From assembly GCF_000797445.1 (NCBI RefSeq), contig NZ_JSWF01000032.1, positions 1-64,000 of the forward strand: a stretch of DNA of 64,000 bases, written 5' to 3'. The stretch is from Lacinutrix jangbogonensis. GTDB lineage: Bacteria > Bacteroidota > Bacteroidia > Flavobacteriales > Flavobacteriaceae. The notes beneath the pieces were generated by a model that saw nothing but the letters and a program-made list of their open reading frames with translations, searched no databases and was not told the origin of the DNA. This document shows, one piece after another, positions 8,213 to 16,546 of the stretch (positions are counted from its first letter, which is position 1; every line of letters begins with the position of its first letter). The translations under genes were made by a program, and so were the position numbers.

Positions 8213-8713
8213 ATGAAAATTAGAGTTTTAATATTGTTGTCATTTTTTATAATTCTCTGTTGTAAATCAGCAGATAAAGCGACAGTTGTAAACTACAATG
8301 TCAAACTATCAGATTATATAAAAATGTATTCTGAAAAAGGTTTAATTACAAATAATCCTTTAATAATTGTGAATTCAAAACCATACAAGCTGTACTCAGA
8401 ATTAGATAAAGGTGATATAGAATTGATGGAACAACCAGCAAGAAATTATAGTTATTTTAAACAGAAAAATAATTATTTCATTGATAAATTAGGAAAAAGA
8501 GCATATTATGGAATAGTACATATCAAGAGTCGAATTATTTTGTACTGTGGAATTCCTTGTAAAAGAGAATATATTGTAAATGGTAAATTTACTGAAGAAG
8601 AAGAATATTTGGATAAGTATTTTTTACAAAAATTTAAATACCATAACAGCATTTCTAGATTAAAATTAAAAGATAATAATTATGTTTCAATTACTATTGT
8701 TGAAACAAAATAA
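8213..8713 (+). CDS. Second small lipoprotein of unknown function
   Basis: 166 residues. The ATG at 8213 gives a clean lipoprotein signal (MKIRVLILLSFFIILCCKS, lipobox Cys near 17). A TTG five codons upstream is less likely. It opens like its neighbour (MRVIVFYLVV... CKAAK against CKSADK), which may reflect duplication or just a shared signal type. A Lys/Tyr-rich body follows. I know no family. The gene lies four bases after its neighbour and ten bases before the LytTR regulator. Confidence 0.65.
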   Translation: MKIRVLILLSFFIILCCKSADKATVVNYNVKLSDYIKMYSEKGLITNNPLIIVNSKPYKLYSELDKGDIELMEQPARNYSYFKQKNNYFIDKLGKRAYYGIVHIKSRIILYCGIPCKREYIVNGKFTEEEEYLDKYFLQKFKYHNSISRLKLKDNNYVSITIVETK

Positions 8714-8723
8714 CGAATTGCAT

Positions 8724-9461
8724 ATGAAACTAAACTCAATAATAGTAGAAGACGAAGAAATAAGTCGAGAGATCCTTAAAAACTATCTCAAAAAATACTG
8801 TCCAAATGTAAATGTTATTGGTGAAGCTGCGAACATTAATGAAGGCTTAGAATTAATAAGGAATAACGAATTAGATTTAGTATTTCTAGATGTAGAAATG
8901 CCTTATGGTAATGCCTTCGATTTGTTAGATAAAGTTGGCGACAGAGACTTTGAAACCGTTTTTGTAACTGCATACAACAATTACGCATTAGATGCCTTAA
9001 ATGCGCACGCAAGCTATTATTTAATGAAACCTATTGCTATAGACGATTTAATAAAAGCAGTAGATTACGTAGTAGAGATAAAAACCAAAGAAAATGCACT
9101 TCAAGATCAAGTTTTGGTTCCAAAAACGAGTAATAATGTAGCTGGAAAAATAACGATTCCGCAGCAAAATGGTTTTGAAGTTATAAGTACAGCAGATATT
9201 TTGTTTTGCAAAGCCGATGATAATTACACCGAAATCTACCTAAATACCAACAAGAAGACAGTAGTTAGTAAAACACTTAAATATTTTGAGCAAGCATTAC
9301 AGGATTCAAACTTTGCACGTGTGCATAAAAGTTACTTGGTTAACGTTAACGAAGTTGTAAAATATGTAAAAGGAAAAGGAGGAAGTGTAATTTTAAGCAA
9401 CGGTAAGCAAGTAATGGTTTCACCATCTAGAAAATCTGAATTATTATCTTATTTTAAGTAA
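8724..9461 (+). CDS. LytTR-family response regulator
   Basis: 245 residues. Receiver domain 1-120 with acidic pocket EDEE (9-12), phosphoacceptor Asp56 in VFLDVEMP and conserved Lys102 in YLMKPI. A LytTR DNA-binding domain covers about 140-245, with DILFCKADDNYTEIYL, FARVHKSYLVN and the final beta strands. I chose the ATG at 8724, ten bases after the previous stop; the longer frame from 8682 adds an unlikely 14-residue tail inside the lipoprotein gene. It is the expected partner of the kinase at 5684 and the candidate ligand of the 21-bp repeats at 5539-5591. Confidence 0.95.
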   Translation: MKLNSIIVEDEEISREILKNYLKKYCPNVNVIGEAANINEGLELIRNNELDLVFLDVEMPYGNAFDLLDKVGDRDFETVFVTAYNNYALDALNAHASYYLMKPIAIDDLIKAVDYVVEIKTKENALQDQVLVPKTSNNVAGKITIPQQNGFEVISTADILFCKADDNYTEIYLNTNKKTVVSKTLKYFEQALQDSNFARVHKSYLVNVNEVVKYVKGKGGSVILSNGKQVMVSPSRKSELLSYFK

Positions 9462-9535
9462 AATTCCTGCTAATTTTGTAATATTAGTAATGAAAACAAC
9501 CTCAAACAAAGCGAGAAGAAATAATAAATATTAAT

Positions 9536-9574
9536 AAGGAGTCTCATAACTCAAAGTCATGAGATTCCTTTTTT
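9536..9574 (+). terminator. Terminator of the kinase-regulator operon
   Basis: AAGGAGTCTCAT / ATGAGATTCCTT stem with one G-T wobble, an 11-base loop and a run of six T. It separates the regulator from the carbonic-anhydrase-like gene, whose ATG is only 16 bases further on. Confidence 0.85.
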
Positions 9575-9589
9575 CAAAGGAATTAGACT

Positions 9590-10108
9590 ATGCCAATAAT
9601 AAAACCAGTAAACGGAAAATCACCACAATTACCAGAAGATTGCTACATAGCAGAAAATGCAACTATTGTTGGAGATGTACAAGTAGGAAAACAATGTAGC
9701 ATTTGGTTTAATGCCGTTTTGCGAGGCGATGTAAATTATATAAAACTAGGTAATAAGGTAAATGTACAAGATGGAGCAGTCGTGCATTGTACCTATCAAA
9801 AATACCCAACGACTATTGGCAATAATGTATCTATTGGTCACAACGCCATTGTACATGGTTGTACTATTCATGATAATGTGCTTATAGGTATGGGAAGTAT
9901 TGTAATGGATAATTGTGTAATTGAAAGCAATAGTATTGTTGCTGCAGGAGCAGTTATTACGCAAAACACTACTGTAGAATCTGGAAGTATTTACGCAGGA
10001 GTTCCAGCAAAAAAGGTGAAAGACATTAGTAAGGAATTAATAAATGGAGAAATAAACCGCATTGCAGAAAATTATGTAAAATATTCAAGTTGGTTTAAAG
10101 AAGAATAG
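9590..10108 (+). CDS. Gamma-carbonic-anhydrase-like left-handed beta-helix protein
   Basis: 172 residues made of hexapeptide repeats (IGNNVSIGHNAIVHG, NVLIGMGSIVMD), the fold of the YrdA/PaaY/gamma-carbonic anhydrase group, which are trimers with zinc at the subunit interface. The zinc ligands can be placed: His in VVHCTY, then His in SIGHNAIVHG. NAVLRGD and GVPAKKV are family signatures. Reaction (CO2 hydration or thioesterase-like) cannot be decided from sequence. An AAAGGAA sequence 8-13 bases upstream could serve as ribosome site, but it overlaps the tail of the preceding terminator. Confidence 0.88.
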   Translation: MPIIKPVNGKSPQLPEDCYIAENATIVGDVQVGKQCSIWFNAVLRGDVNYIKLGNKVNVQDGAVVHCTYQKYPTTIGNNVSIGHNAIVHGCTIHDNVLIGMGSIVMDNCVIESNSIVAAGAVITQNTTVESGSIYAGVPAKKVKDISKELINGEINRIAENYVKYSSWFKEE

Positions 10109-10154
10109 TTTCTATCAGTATGAAAATTGATGCTGAATCGGTGTCAAAACCTGA

Positions 10155-10508
10155 CTAATCTATTCGGTTTTTTATCTCGCTAATTAATGCTTCACTAGAA
10201 GGGATAGCCTTAATTTTTTTAGACGAAATTAATATAGAGAGATTATCTTCAGTTTTAGACAAAATTATTGGATACTCATATTTTGAATTTGGATACAGTT
10301 TTTCAAATTCATCACTATGGAGAAAATCCATATTTACTGGAGATGATTTTCTAAAATCTTTCCAATGGTTGTTTTCAGAAAGGGTATCAAAAGTAATAGC
10401 ACATAAATTACAATTATAAGTTTTTGGACTAAATATCTTATGCGCAACATCTAAAATGGTATTTCCAATTCCAGAATCAGCATTGTAAACAAAGAGCAGT
10501 TTCTTCAT
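10155..10508 (-). CDS. Conserved hypothetical protein with a Cys-X-X-Cys pair
   Basis: 117 residues, no signal peptide. It opens MKKLLFVYNADSG and has a NCNLCAITF segment with two cysteines three apart, then a charged middle (NNHWKDFRKSS, FLHSDEFEK). I recall similar unnamed proteins in Bacteroidota but no function. The CxxC and the small size could suit a thiol or metal role; that is a guess. It begins one base after the MurI stop on the same strand, so the two are probably one transcript. Confidence 0.7.
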   Translation of the reverse strand: MKKLLFVYNADSGIGNTILDVAHKIFSPKTYNCNLCAITFDTLSENNHWKDFRKSSPVNMDFLHSDEFEKLYPNSKYEYPIILSKTEDNLSILISSKKIKAIPSSEALISEIKNRID

Positions 10509-10509
10509 A

Positions 10510-11292
10510 TTAGAACTCTAAATAATCAACTTCAGACTTTTGTCCGAGAAGTGATTGCATCACTTCTGTCGTCTTTAAATTTATATAAAACGCGTTTCTA
10601 GGTTTTACTGTTTCAATATTTAATAATTGATGTTGTTCTAAAACAGATTGTGTTTGTTTTGCTACGGCCAAGCCAGAATCTATAATTTTAACATGCTTCG
10701 GAAGCAATTTAGTAAGCATTGGAATAAGATATGGATAATGTGTGCAACCTAACACTAAGTAGTCTATGTTAGCTTCAAGCATAGGTTTTAAATAGCTTTT
10801 AAGAAGGGTTTCCATCTCTGTCGAGCCCAACTTACCACTTTCAATTAATTGTACAATACCTTCTCCTATTTGCTCTATAATGGTTATCCCATTAGAATAT
10901 AAATTAGATGTATTGTGAAACAAAGCGCTAGTTAGTGTGCCTTTAGTTGCCAGAATGCCTATAGCTTTTGTTTTTGTGTTTAATGCCGCTGGTTTTATCG
11001 CTGGTTCTATACCAATAAATGGGACACTGTATTTTTTTCTTAAAAGGGTAATAGCATTTGTAGAGGCAGTGTTGCAGGCAACAGCAATAAGTTTACAGTT
11101 TTTTTCTAAAAGGAACTCGGTATTTTTAATACTAAGCGCTATAATTTTGTCTTTACCTTTTGGTCCATAAGGCGCATTAATACTATCGGCTAAGTAAATA
11201 GAATTTTCGTAAGGTAATAATGCGTGAATCTCCTTCCAAATGGAAGTGCCACCAACACCAGAATCGAATATGCCAATAGGTTGTATACTCAT
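10510..11292 (-). CDS. murI: Glutamate racemase
   Basis: 260 residues, the usual length. It converts L- to D-glutamate for peptidoglycan. Signature segments: FDSGVGGTSIW (Asp10 region), AVACNTAS with catalytic Cys73, and LGCTHYP with catalytic Cys183. The cytosolic enzyme is the last named member of the minus-strand envelope block, separated from the Skp/OmpH genes by a strong terminator, so it probably has its own promoter in the short gap or depends on read-through. Confidence 0.96.
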   Translation of the reverse strand: MSIQPIGIFDSGVGGTSIWKEIHALLPYENSIYLADSINAPYGPKGKDKIIALSIKNTEFLLEKNCKLIAVACNTASTNAITLLRKKYSVPFIGIEPAIKPAALNTKTKAIGILATKGTLTSALFHNTSNLYSNGITIIEQIGEGIVQLIESGKLGSTEMETLLKSYLKPMLEANIDYLVLGCTHYPYLIPMLTKLLPKHVKIIDSGLAVAKQTQSVLEQHQLLNIETVKPRNAFYINLKTTEVMQSLLGQKSEVDYLEF

Positions 11293-11310
11293 ATTAGTTT
11301 ATAAAAATAC

Positions 11311-11337
11311 AAAAGCCGACTTAATAAGTCGGCTTTT
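11311..11337 (-). terminator. Terminator of the BamA-Skp transcript
   Basis: Perfect stem AAAAGCCGACTTA / TAAGTCGGCTTTT. It lies after the stop of the second OmpH-like gene (11362) and before murI. Because the stem ends are A and T runs it can act in either direction. Confidence 0.88.
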
Positions 11338-11361
11338 AGTACTATTTGTTTTAGGCTTTTC

Positions 11362-11871
11362 TTAGAACCCTAATTCTTTCTTTACATCTAAAAGTAAGTC
11401 TTTACCTTGAGCCATAATTACGCCTCCACCTTGAGCAGAATCTAACACGTAATCAAAACCTTGAGCTTTTGCTACTTTTAAAATTGCAGCTTTAGCCTTT
11501 TCGGTAATTGGTGTTAAAAGATCTATTTCCTTTTGTTGTAATTGTTTTTGTGCATTTTGAGCATATTGTTGAATAGATTGTTGATCTGTCTGTACTTCAA
11601 CATAGCGCTTCTCGTTTTCTTCTTGAGTTTTTTTAGTTGCTTCTATTTCGTATTGATCAGTTTTAGCTTTTAAGTCTTTTTTCATAGCCTCGATATCAGA
11701 TTGGTAAGTTTTACCAACACTTTCCATATCTGCTTGTGCCTTTATCGTCTCAGGCATAGACTGAATTAACTCAGAGGTATTAATATGAGCAACTTTTGAT
11801 TGAGCATTTGTAAAGCTAGTAGCTCCAAAAAATAATGTTGCTGCAATTAGTAATGTTTTAATTTGTTTCAT
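11362..11871 (-). CDS. OmpH/Skp family periplasmic chaperone
   Basis: 169 residues: signal peptide (MKQIKTLLIAATLFFGATSFTNAQ), a short beta strand (KVAHINTSELIQSMPE), a long coiled-coil hairpin (about 45-125) and a closing strand (GFDYVLDSAQGGGVIM). This is the Skp plan: a trimer whose tentacles hold unfolded outer-membrane proteins on their way to the Bam complex. It sits downstream of bamA and a second OmpH-like gene in the same orientation. Confidence 0.92.
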   Translation of the reverse strand: MKQIKTLLIAATLFFGATSFTNAQSKVAHINTSELIQSMPETIKAQADMESVGKTYQSDIEAMKKDLKAKTDQYEIEATKKTQEENEKRYVEVQTDQQSIQQYAQNAQKQLQQKEIDLLTPITEKAKAAILKVAKAQGFDYVLDSAQGGGVIMAQGKDLLLDVKKELGF

Positions 11872-11908
11872 TTTTAAAATAGTATTTGTCTGTTATAAAT
11901 TATTAATT

Positions 11909-12985
11909 TTAATCGTCTTGATTCTCTTCTATTGGAGCACTTTCTTTCTCTTTCTCTTTCTCTTTTTCTTCTTTTGCTTTCTTACGATCTTCTAAAGTTT
12001 TTTTCCTTTTATCGTCAAGTATTTTTTTTCTAGCTGCTCTATCTGCCAATTTTTTTTGTTTACGTGCTTCTAGAATTTCTTCTTTTGTTTTAGGCACATC
12101 TTCAGTTTCGGCTTTTTTATCTCCAGCTTTTCCTGCTGTACTTGTTTTCTCCGCGGTACTTTCTTCTTTATTTGTTTGCTCCTGGGTAGTCCCTTCGTCA
12201 CTTACTTTTTCCTCAGTACCTTCTTTTAATTTATTTCTAGCCTCTAATTTCTCTTGTTTCAGTTTTTCTCTTGCAGCAATGGCAGCTGCTCTTTTATCTG
12301 CTACTACTTTTTTTCTCGCTTCTACTAAAGCAGCTCTATCAGCTTTTTTCTTATCTAAAGCTAGTTGTCTTGCATCTTTACTTCCGTCAATCTCTACAGT
12401 TACATCTTCTTCTTTAGCTTGTTTCTTCTCTTTTTTAGACTTTAACTGTTTTCTATTAGAAGAGCGCGTTATTGTTCTTAAAACCTGTTCACTTATATCA
12501 AAACGTTCTGCTGAATATAACATAACTACATCTGCAGATTTGTCGAAAATAAAATCGTATTTTTTAGCTTTTGCTATGTCCTGAACAGCCTGAAAAATTT
12601 GATCTTGAACGGGCTGCATAAGTTGTCGCTTTTGGATCATTAAATCTCCATTAGGTCCAAATCGCTTTTGCTGATAATCTAATATCTCCTTTTCTTCAAA
12701 AAAGATATCTTCTTCGCGTTCTTCAATTAATTCTTTAGTTAAAAGCGCTTTCTCGTTATTTAAATTGGTACGCTTTTGTGCTATACCTTTTAATTGTTTT
12801 TCAATATCTTTTTTCCATTTCTGAACTTTTGTTTCTAACTGTGAAGTCGCTTCAGAATATTCAGGAACGTTTTGTAAAATATATTCAGTATCTATATATC
12901 CTATTCTTACGCCACGTCCTTGCGCATAAGATTGAAAAGATAACATTGATACTAGGGTCAATAAAAAAAGAACTTTAAATTTCAT
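11909..12985 (-). CDS. OmpH/Skp-like protein with long charged C-terminal extension
   Basis: 358 residues, about twice the normal Skp length. Residues 1-165 follow the Skp plan (signal peptide, RIGYIDTEYILQNVPEY strand, coiled-coil, KYDFIFDKSADVVMLY strand). From about 180 the sequence is almost entirely Lys, Arg, Glu, Ala, Asp and Thr, with no hydrophobic core and short repeats such as KKADRAA, RKQKKLADRAARKK and KEKEKEKE; it is probably a disordered or single helical tail. Its start codon is 238 bases after bamA. The tail may tether the chaperone or bind peptidoglycan; unknown. Confidence 0.9.
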   Translation of the reverse strand: MKFKVLFLLTLVSMLSFQSYAQGRGVRIGYIDTEYILQNVPEYSEATSQLETKVQKWKKDIEKQLKGIAQKRTNLNNEKALLTKELIEEREEDIFFEEKEILDYQQKRFGPNGDLMIQKRQLMQPVQDQIFQAVQDIAKAKKYDFIFDKSADVVMLYSAERFDISEQVLRTITRSSNRKQLKSKKEKKQAKEEDVTVEIDGSKDARQLALDKKKADRAALVEARKKVVADKRAAAIAAREKLKQEKLEARNKLKEGTEEKVSDEGTTQEQTNKEESTAEKTSTAGKAGDKKAETEDVPKTKEEILEARKQKKLADRAARKKILDDKRKKTLEDRKKAKEEKEKEKEKESAPIEENQDD

Positions 12986-13223
12986 CTGGTTATATTTTAA
13001 TATTTAATAACATAAATTCAAAAAAACCGACAGTTTAAATTGTAATTCTGTCTTATTTCAAATACTATAGTTTTCAAAATAACGAATTTTAATTGTAAAA
13101 ATTTTAATTCTTGAATCAAATCCTCAAATTAATCATTGAAAATATCGTGCCAAAAACATATAGTTAGTAAAATTAGATCATATGTAAATGTCTTTTTTGT
13201 AATAAAAGACCTTGAATTATGTG

Positions 13224-15824
13224 TTAAAATTGTTGTCCGATAATAAAGTGAGTTTCCCATCCATGCTTAACGGTGTTTCCCGGAAGTGGATCGAATCCAT
13301 ATCCAAAATCAATACCTAATAAACCAAATGCTGGCATAAATATTCTAACCCCTAAACCTGCAGAACGTTTTACATTAAATGGGTTATAGTCTTTAAAACT
13401 ATCATATGATCCTCCTGCGTCTAAAAATCCTAAAGCGTAAATTTTGGCCGATTGTTTTAATGTGATTGGGTAACGTAGCTCTAATGAAAATTTGTTATAA
13501 ACTGGAGCACCATCGTTATCTGAAAGCGATTGATTTGGATAACCTCTTAATGCAATAACCTCTCTTCCGTCTAATGCAAATGCGCCTAATCCATCTCCTC
13601 CAAGGAAGAAACGTTCAAAAGGAACAATACCTCGATCTTGATTGTATGCCCCCAAGAAACCAAATTCTATATTCGATTTAAAAACAAATTTACCTATTAG
13701 TTTTGTGTACCATTCAGCTTTAAACTTAATCTTATAGAATTCTAGCCAATTAAAACGTTCTTGATCAATTTGTGATATTCTATTTGAAGCAGCAGTTCTT
13801 TGCTCTATATCGTTAGTAGGATCTCCTATTATAACTTGATTAGCTTCTCTTTCTTCTCTTAAAGCCTCATAATCTGTATCATTAAATAAAGAATAAGGTA
13901 TAGATAATTTTGCTGTAGCAGAAAAACTAGAACCTCCTGTTGGGAATATAGGATCGTTGAAGGTGTTGTTTCTACTTAAACCTAATGTGTAAGATAAGTT
14001 GTTTGAATACCCATCACCAAAAGTAAATAGTCCTGTATTATAATTCTTTAAATCGTAATGCTGAAAACTTAAACCTTGAGATAATGTAAAATAATCATCT
14101 GGGATCGACAAACGCTTTGCTAAACCAAAAGTAATACCTGTAATATTAAAACGTCTGTTTTTATCTGCTCTTCTGGTTTGTTGATCAAATAAAAATTGTT
14201 GTGTCTGCGATAAAGAGGTTGAGAATTGTACTGGTTTTTTGCCTCCCATCCAAGGTTCAGAAAATTGAAAACTATAGGTTCTAAAAAATTGACTGGCTTG
14301 TAAACGTAAAGCTAATTTTTGGCCATCTCCGGAAGGAATAGGCTTATAAGCTTCTTTTTTAAAGATGTCCTTTAGAGAGAAGTTGTTAAAGGATAAACCT
14401 AGTGTACCAATAAATCCTCCTCCTCCATAACCACCTTGTAGTTCAATTTGGCTCGCTCCAGCTTCCACAACACCATATTCTATGTCTATGGTACCATCTT
14501 CTGGACTTGCATTTTTAAACCTAGGATCTATTTGCTCTGCATCGAAGAAGCCTAACTGACTTAATTCACGTACTGTACGTACTACATTTGCTTTACTATA
14601 TAATTCTCCAGGACGTGTTCTTATTTCTCTGTAGATAACATGGTCATTCGTTTTTTCGTTTCCTACAACTGTAATTTTATTAAAATAGGTTGGTTTACCT
14701 TCAATAATTCTAATTTCCATGTCAATTACATTACCATCTGCATTAACTTCTACTGGATTAATTTTAGAAAACAAATAGCCATTATCTTGATAAAGGTTAG
14801 TGATATCATCTCCGTCTGGTCTTGAATTATCTGCTATTCGTTCTTCTAATAAGATACCGTTGTAAGTCTCTCCTTTTTCAATACGTAGTTTACGTTTTAA
14901 ATAGTCGTCGGTATAAACGGTGTTACCTATAAATGTTATATCTCCAAAAGTGTATTTTTCACCTTCTTCAATTTTAATGTTTAAGGTTACTGTTTTAGCA
15001 TTATTAATAATTAAGGTGTCAGAAATAATACGCGCATCTCTGTATCCATTTTCCTTATACTTATCTATTACACTATTTAAATCTTCTTTAAATTCTGCAG
15101 CAATATATTTTGAGCGTTTTAAAATACGAAATGCTTTTTTTTGCTTCGTGTTTTTCATTGCCTTTTTAAGTTTTTTATCACTTAAAATAGAGTTGCCTTC
15201 AAAATTTATTTTGTCAATTTTAACCTTTTCACCTCTATCTACACTTAGCACCATGTTTACTCGTGCATTTTGTAGCGAGTCTTTAACAGTAATAGTATTG
15301 ATATTAACTTTGGTGTTTAAAAAACCTGCTTTTCTGTTTTTACTCTGAATATAATTTTTGGTAGTCGTAATAAGGTTTTCTGTAACCTTTACACCTTCTT
15401 GAAGTTTATTTTCTTTAATTAAAGCTTCTTTTTTACTCTTTTTAACTCCAGTAATTTTTAACTCGTTTAAAGCTGGTAAATCTGCTAGCCTAATTTCTAG
15501 ATAAGCGGCATTACCTTCAACTTTGGATAAGTAAACTTCAATATCACTGAATAGGTTTGTTTTCCATAACTTCTTGATTGCTGTACTTATCTCTTCGCCA
15601 GGAATTAATATTTCATCTCCTTTTTTAAGTTTAGAAAATGTAATAATTGTTTGCTCACTAAAACTAGTATTGCCAACAACTTTTATTTCTGCGATTACAT
15701 ATTTCTCACTATTTTCAAAAGATAATTCTTGTGATTGAGCAAATAAACTTGATAGCACAAAAAGGAGTGCTAATGTGTATTGTGAAAATGTTTTCAATTT
15801 GAATCTCTTAACTAATTTGTTCAC
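13224..15824 (-). CDS. bamA: BamA, outer-membrane protein assembly factor
   Basis: About 866 residues. After the signal peptide (hydrophobic core YTLALLFVLSSLFAQSQ) come five POTRA repeats (about 35-430; for example ITFIGNTVYTDDYLKRKLRIEKGE, ITVVGNEKTNDHVIYREIRTRPGE) and the Omp85 barrel, with the family loop RGYPNQSLSD and C-terminal Phe. It folds beta-barrels into the outer membrane. Start is uncertain: GTG at 15824 (overlapping uppS by 17 bases) and TTG at 15797 both give good signal peptides; ATGs at 15872 and 15932 would overlap uppS by 65-125 bases and add unlikely residues. Neighbours UppS and Skp are classical partners. Confidence 0.94.
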   Translation of the reverse strand: MNKLVKRFKLKTFSQYTLALLFVLSSLFAQSQELSFENSEKYVIAEIKVVGNTSFSEQTIITFSKLKKGDEILIPGEEISTAIKKLWKTNLFSDIEVYLSKVEGNAAYLEIRLADLPALNELKITGVKKSKKEALIKENKLQEGVKVTENLITTTKNYIQSKNRKAGFLNTKVNINTITVKDSLQNARVNMVLSVDRGEKVKIDKINFEGNSILSDKKLKKAMKNTKQKKAFRILKRSKYIAAEFKEDLNSVIDKYKENGYRDARIISDTLIINNAKTVTLNIKIEEGEKYTFGDITFIGNTVYTDDYLKRKLRIEKGETYNGILLEERIADNSRPDGDDITNLYQDNGYLFSKINPVEVNADGNVIDMEIRIIEGKPTYFNKITVVGNEKTNDHVIYREIRTRPGELYSKANVVRTVRELSQLGFFDAEQIDPRFKNASPEDGTIDIEYGVVEAGASQIELQGGYGGGGFIGTLGLSFNNFSLKDIFKKEAYKPIPSGDGQKLALRLQASQFFRTYSFQFSEPWMGGKKPVQFSTSLSQTQQFLFDQQTRRADKNRRFNITGITFGLAKRLSIPDDYFTLSQGLSFQHYDLKNYNTGLFTFGDGYSNNLSYTLGLSRNNTFNDPIFPTGGSSFSATAKLSIPYSLFNDTDYEALREEREANQVIIGDPTNDIEQRTAASNRISQIDQERFNWLEFYKIKFKAEWYTKLIGKFVFKSNIEFGFLGAYNQDRGIVPFERFFLGGDGLGAFALDGREVIALRGYPNQSLSDNDGAPVYNKFSLELRYPITLKQSAKIYALGFLDAGGSYDSFKDYNPFNVKRSAGLGVRIFMPAFGLLGIDFGYGFDPLPGNTVKHGWETHFIIGQQF

Positions 15825-16545
15825 TTGTTTTTCCAAAGCGTCTTTCTCTATTTTGATATTCTGTGATAGCATCACAAAGGTGTTGCTGTGTAAAGTCTGG
15901 CCATAATACTTTTGTAAAATACAATTCTGCATATGCTATTTGCCAGAGCAAAAAATTACTGATTCGCTGTTCTCCACTTGTTCTAATAAGTAGATCCACG
16001 TCTGGTAAATTTTGCGTGTAAAGATGCTCATTAATAATCGATTCGTCAATATTTTCACAAGAAATTATATTATTTTTAACTTTATCGCTTATTTCTTTAA
16101 TAGCATTTAACAATTCTTCTCTAGAACCATAGCTTAATGCCAAGGTTAATGTCATTCTAGTATTGTTTTTTGTATTTTCTATAACCTCATTTAACTCTTT
16201 GTAAACCTTTTTAGGTAGGTTAGAGAGTTTGCCAATAGCGTTTAGTTTAATGTTATTATCTTGAAGTGTTTTTATTTCTTTCTTTAAAGAAGAGACCAAT
16301 AATCGCATTAAAGTATCTACTTCTAATTTTGGTCTGTTCCAGTTTTCGGTTGAGAATGCATATAAAGTTAGGTTCTCTATTCCTAATTGTGCACCAGCTT
16401 CTACAGTTTGACGTACAGATTTTGTTCCATTTTCGTGACCAATAGCACGAATGAACCCCTTCTGTTTGGCCCAACGACCATTACCATCCATAATAATGGC
16501 AACGTGTTTGGGTATTTTACTTGTATTTATTTTACTTGTATCCAA
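15808..16545 (-). CDS. uppS: Isoprenyl transferase (undecaprenyl diphosphate synthase)
   Basis: About 245 residues. It condenses isopentenyl diphosphate into the C55 lipid carrier for peptidoglycan and glycan export. Signature MDGNGRWAKQKG with catalytic Asp20 (from the TTG start), then YAFSTENWNRP, and the C-terminal RTSGEQRISNFLLWQ and YTKVLWPDF-type segments. I place the start at the TTG at 16545: it comes one base after the stop of the DUF6089 gene and five bases after AGGAGG. An ATG at 16581 would add 12 residues overlapping that gene. Confidence 0.93.
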   Translation of the reverse strand: MDTSKINTSKIPKHVAIIMDGNGRWAKQKGFIRAIGHENGTKSVRQTVEAGAQLGIENLTLYAFSTENWNRPKLEVDTLMRLLVSSLKKEIKTLQDNNIKLNAIGKLSNLPKKVYKELNEVIENTKNNTRMTLTLALSYGSREELLNAIKEISDKVKNNIISCENIDESIINEHLYTQNLPDVDLLIRTSGEQRISNFLLWQIAYAELYFTKVLWPDFTQQHLCDAITEYQNRERRFGKTSEQIS

Positions 16546-16546
16546 A

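Noticed and set aside
12986-13223. Possible regulatory RNA between bamA and the OmpH-like gene
   Set aside because: Only a weak seven-base stem (GTCTTTT/AAAAGAC) is visible near 13200, with no T run on the minus strand.
15825-15932. Longer ATG starts for BamA
   Set aside because: They would overlap uppS by 65-125 bases and bury the signal peptide. GTG 15824 or TTG 15797 suit better, though the choice between those two is open.
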